A stretch of 33,607 bases of DNA, from assembly GCA_013140775.1 (NCBI GenBank), contig JABFSA010000182.1:1-33607 (forward strand). The letters run 5' to 3'. This stretch comes from Acidobacteriota bacterium. GTDB taxonomy: Bacteria > Acidobacteriota > Vicinamibacteria > Vicinamibacterales > UBA2999. Every line of letters starts with the position of its first letter. Position 1 is the stretch's first letter. The notes under the pieces were generated by a model. The model was given only the letters and a program-made list of their open reading frames with translations, ran no database searches and was not told the DNA's origin. Shown in pieces: positions 33,522 through 33,607 of this stretch. The position numbers and the translations under genes are program-made.

Positions 33522-33607
33522 GTGAAATCCGTCAAGCGCCTACCGACCGCGCTTGCGGCCACCGCCGCGATTTCGATCGCCGCGCGGACCACCGGGTTGG
33601 CCGCCCC
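33522..33607 (+). CDS. Start of a possible exported protein, cut by window end
   Basis: A GTG at 33522 opens a frame without stop to the edge (28 codons). It begins Lys-Ser-Val-Lys-Arg and then becomes hydrophobic and alanine-rich, a fair Sec signal peptide. It is divergent from fabI. The Shine-Dalgarno sequence is weak and too close (GGAA), so the call is tentative. Confidence 0.4.
   Translation, partial: MKSVKRLPTALAATAAISIAARTTGLAA

Overview
This is a 33.6 kb, gene-dense, GC-rich bacterial window with 36 protein-coding genes (two cut by the window edges), one micro-ORF, no rRNA, tRNA or CRISPR array, and no recognisable transposase or phage gene. The gene mix suggests an Acidobacteriota-like bacterium, perhaps Vicinamibacteria: an MqnD-like protein, many Sec-exported enzymes, a duplicated M16 peptidase, a sigma-54 activator, and a deoxyhypusine-synthase-like protein. 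That taxonomic call is inference; no marker gene is present.

Layout. 1-3147 (-): a cut metallo-beta-lactamase-fold protein, an exported fumarylacetoacetate-hydrolase homologue, an MqnD-like protein and a small exported protein. 3169-8990 (-): a complete iscR-iscS-iscU-iscA-hscB-hscA-fdx-iscX operon in the classical proteobacterial order, with a promoter and a candidate IscR operator. 9075-11932 (-): cysM-mec-cysO-moeZ, a carrier-protein-dependent cysteine synthesis module like that of Mycobacterium tuberculosis. It lies directly upstream of isc, so cysteine synthesis and cysteine use for Fe-S assembly are adjacent. 11988-16177 (-): M16 peptidase, AlkA-type glycosylase and SIMPL protein. 16226-20030 (+): a small unknown protein, a lipoprotein with two class II aldolase domains, and an overlapping pair made of an exported protein and a membrane-anchored TIR protein. 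20048-24204: a metal/redox locus with cupredoxin, ZIP transporter and multicopper oxidase (-), divergent from a DtxR/MntR-type regulator that is fused in frame to an exported beta-barrel-like protein (+). 24188-25981: phosphoglycolate-phosphatase-like HAD, queD (-) and queC (+). 26002-28827 (-): DHS-like protein, PIN-like protein and NagA. 28908-30239 (+): sigma-54 activator, followed by a short non-coding stretch and a micro-ORF. 30467-33474: argG (-), flavin oxidoreductase (+) and fabI (-). A possible exported protein begins at 33522.

Recurring themes. Many operon neighbours overlap by 1-4 bases (ATGA, GTGA or TGATG), implying translational coupling. Seven genes lacking a Shine-Dalgarno sequence have a TANNNT hexamer 6-11 bases before the start codon, which points to leaderless mRNAs. 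Three of those promoters have roughly 7-bp tandem repeats where the -35 region should be. The most unusual items are the regulator-barrel fusion, the TIR/exported-protein pair, the CysO carrier with a masked GG-Val-Arg tail beside a JAMM protease, and the leaderless/heptad-repeat promoters. The first 97 bases contain a perfect fold-back that is probably an assembly or library artefact.
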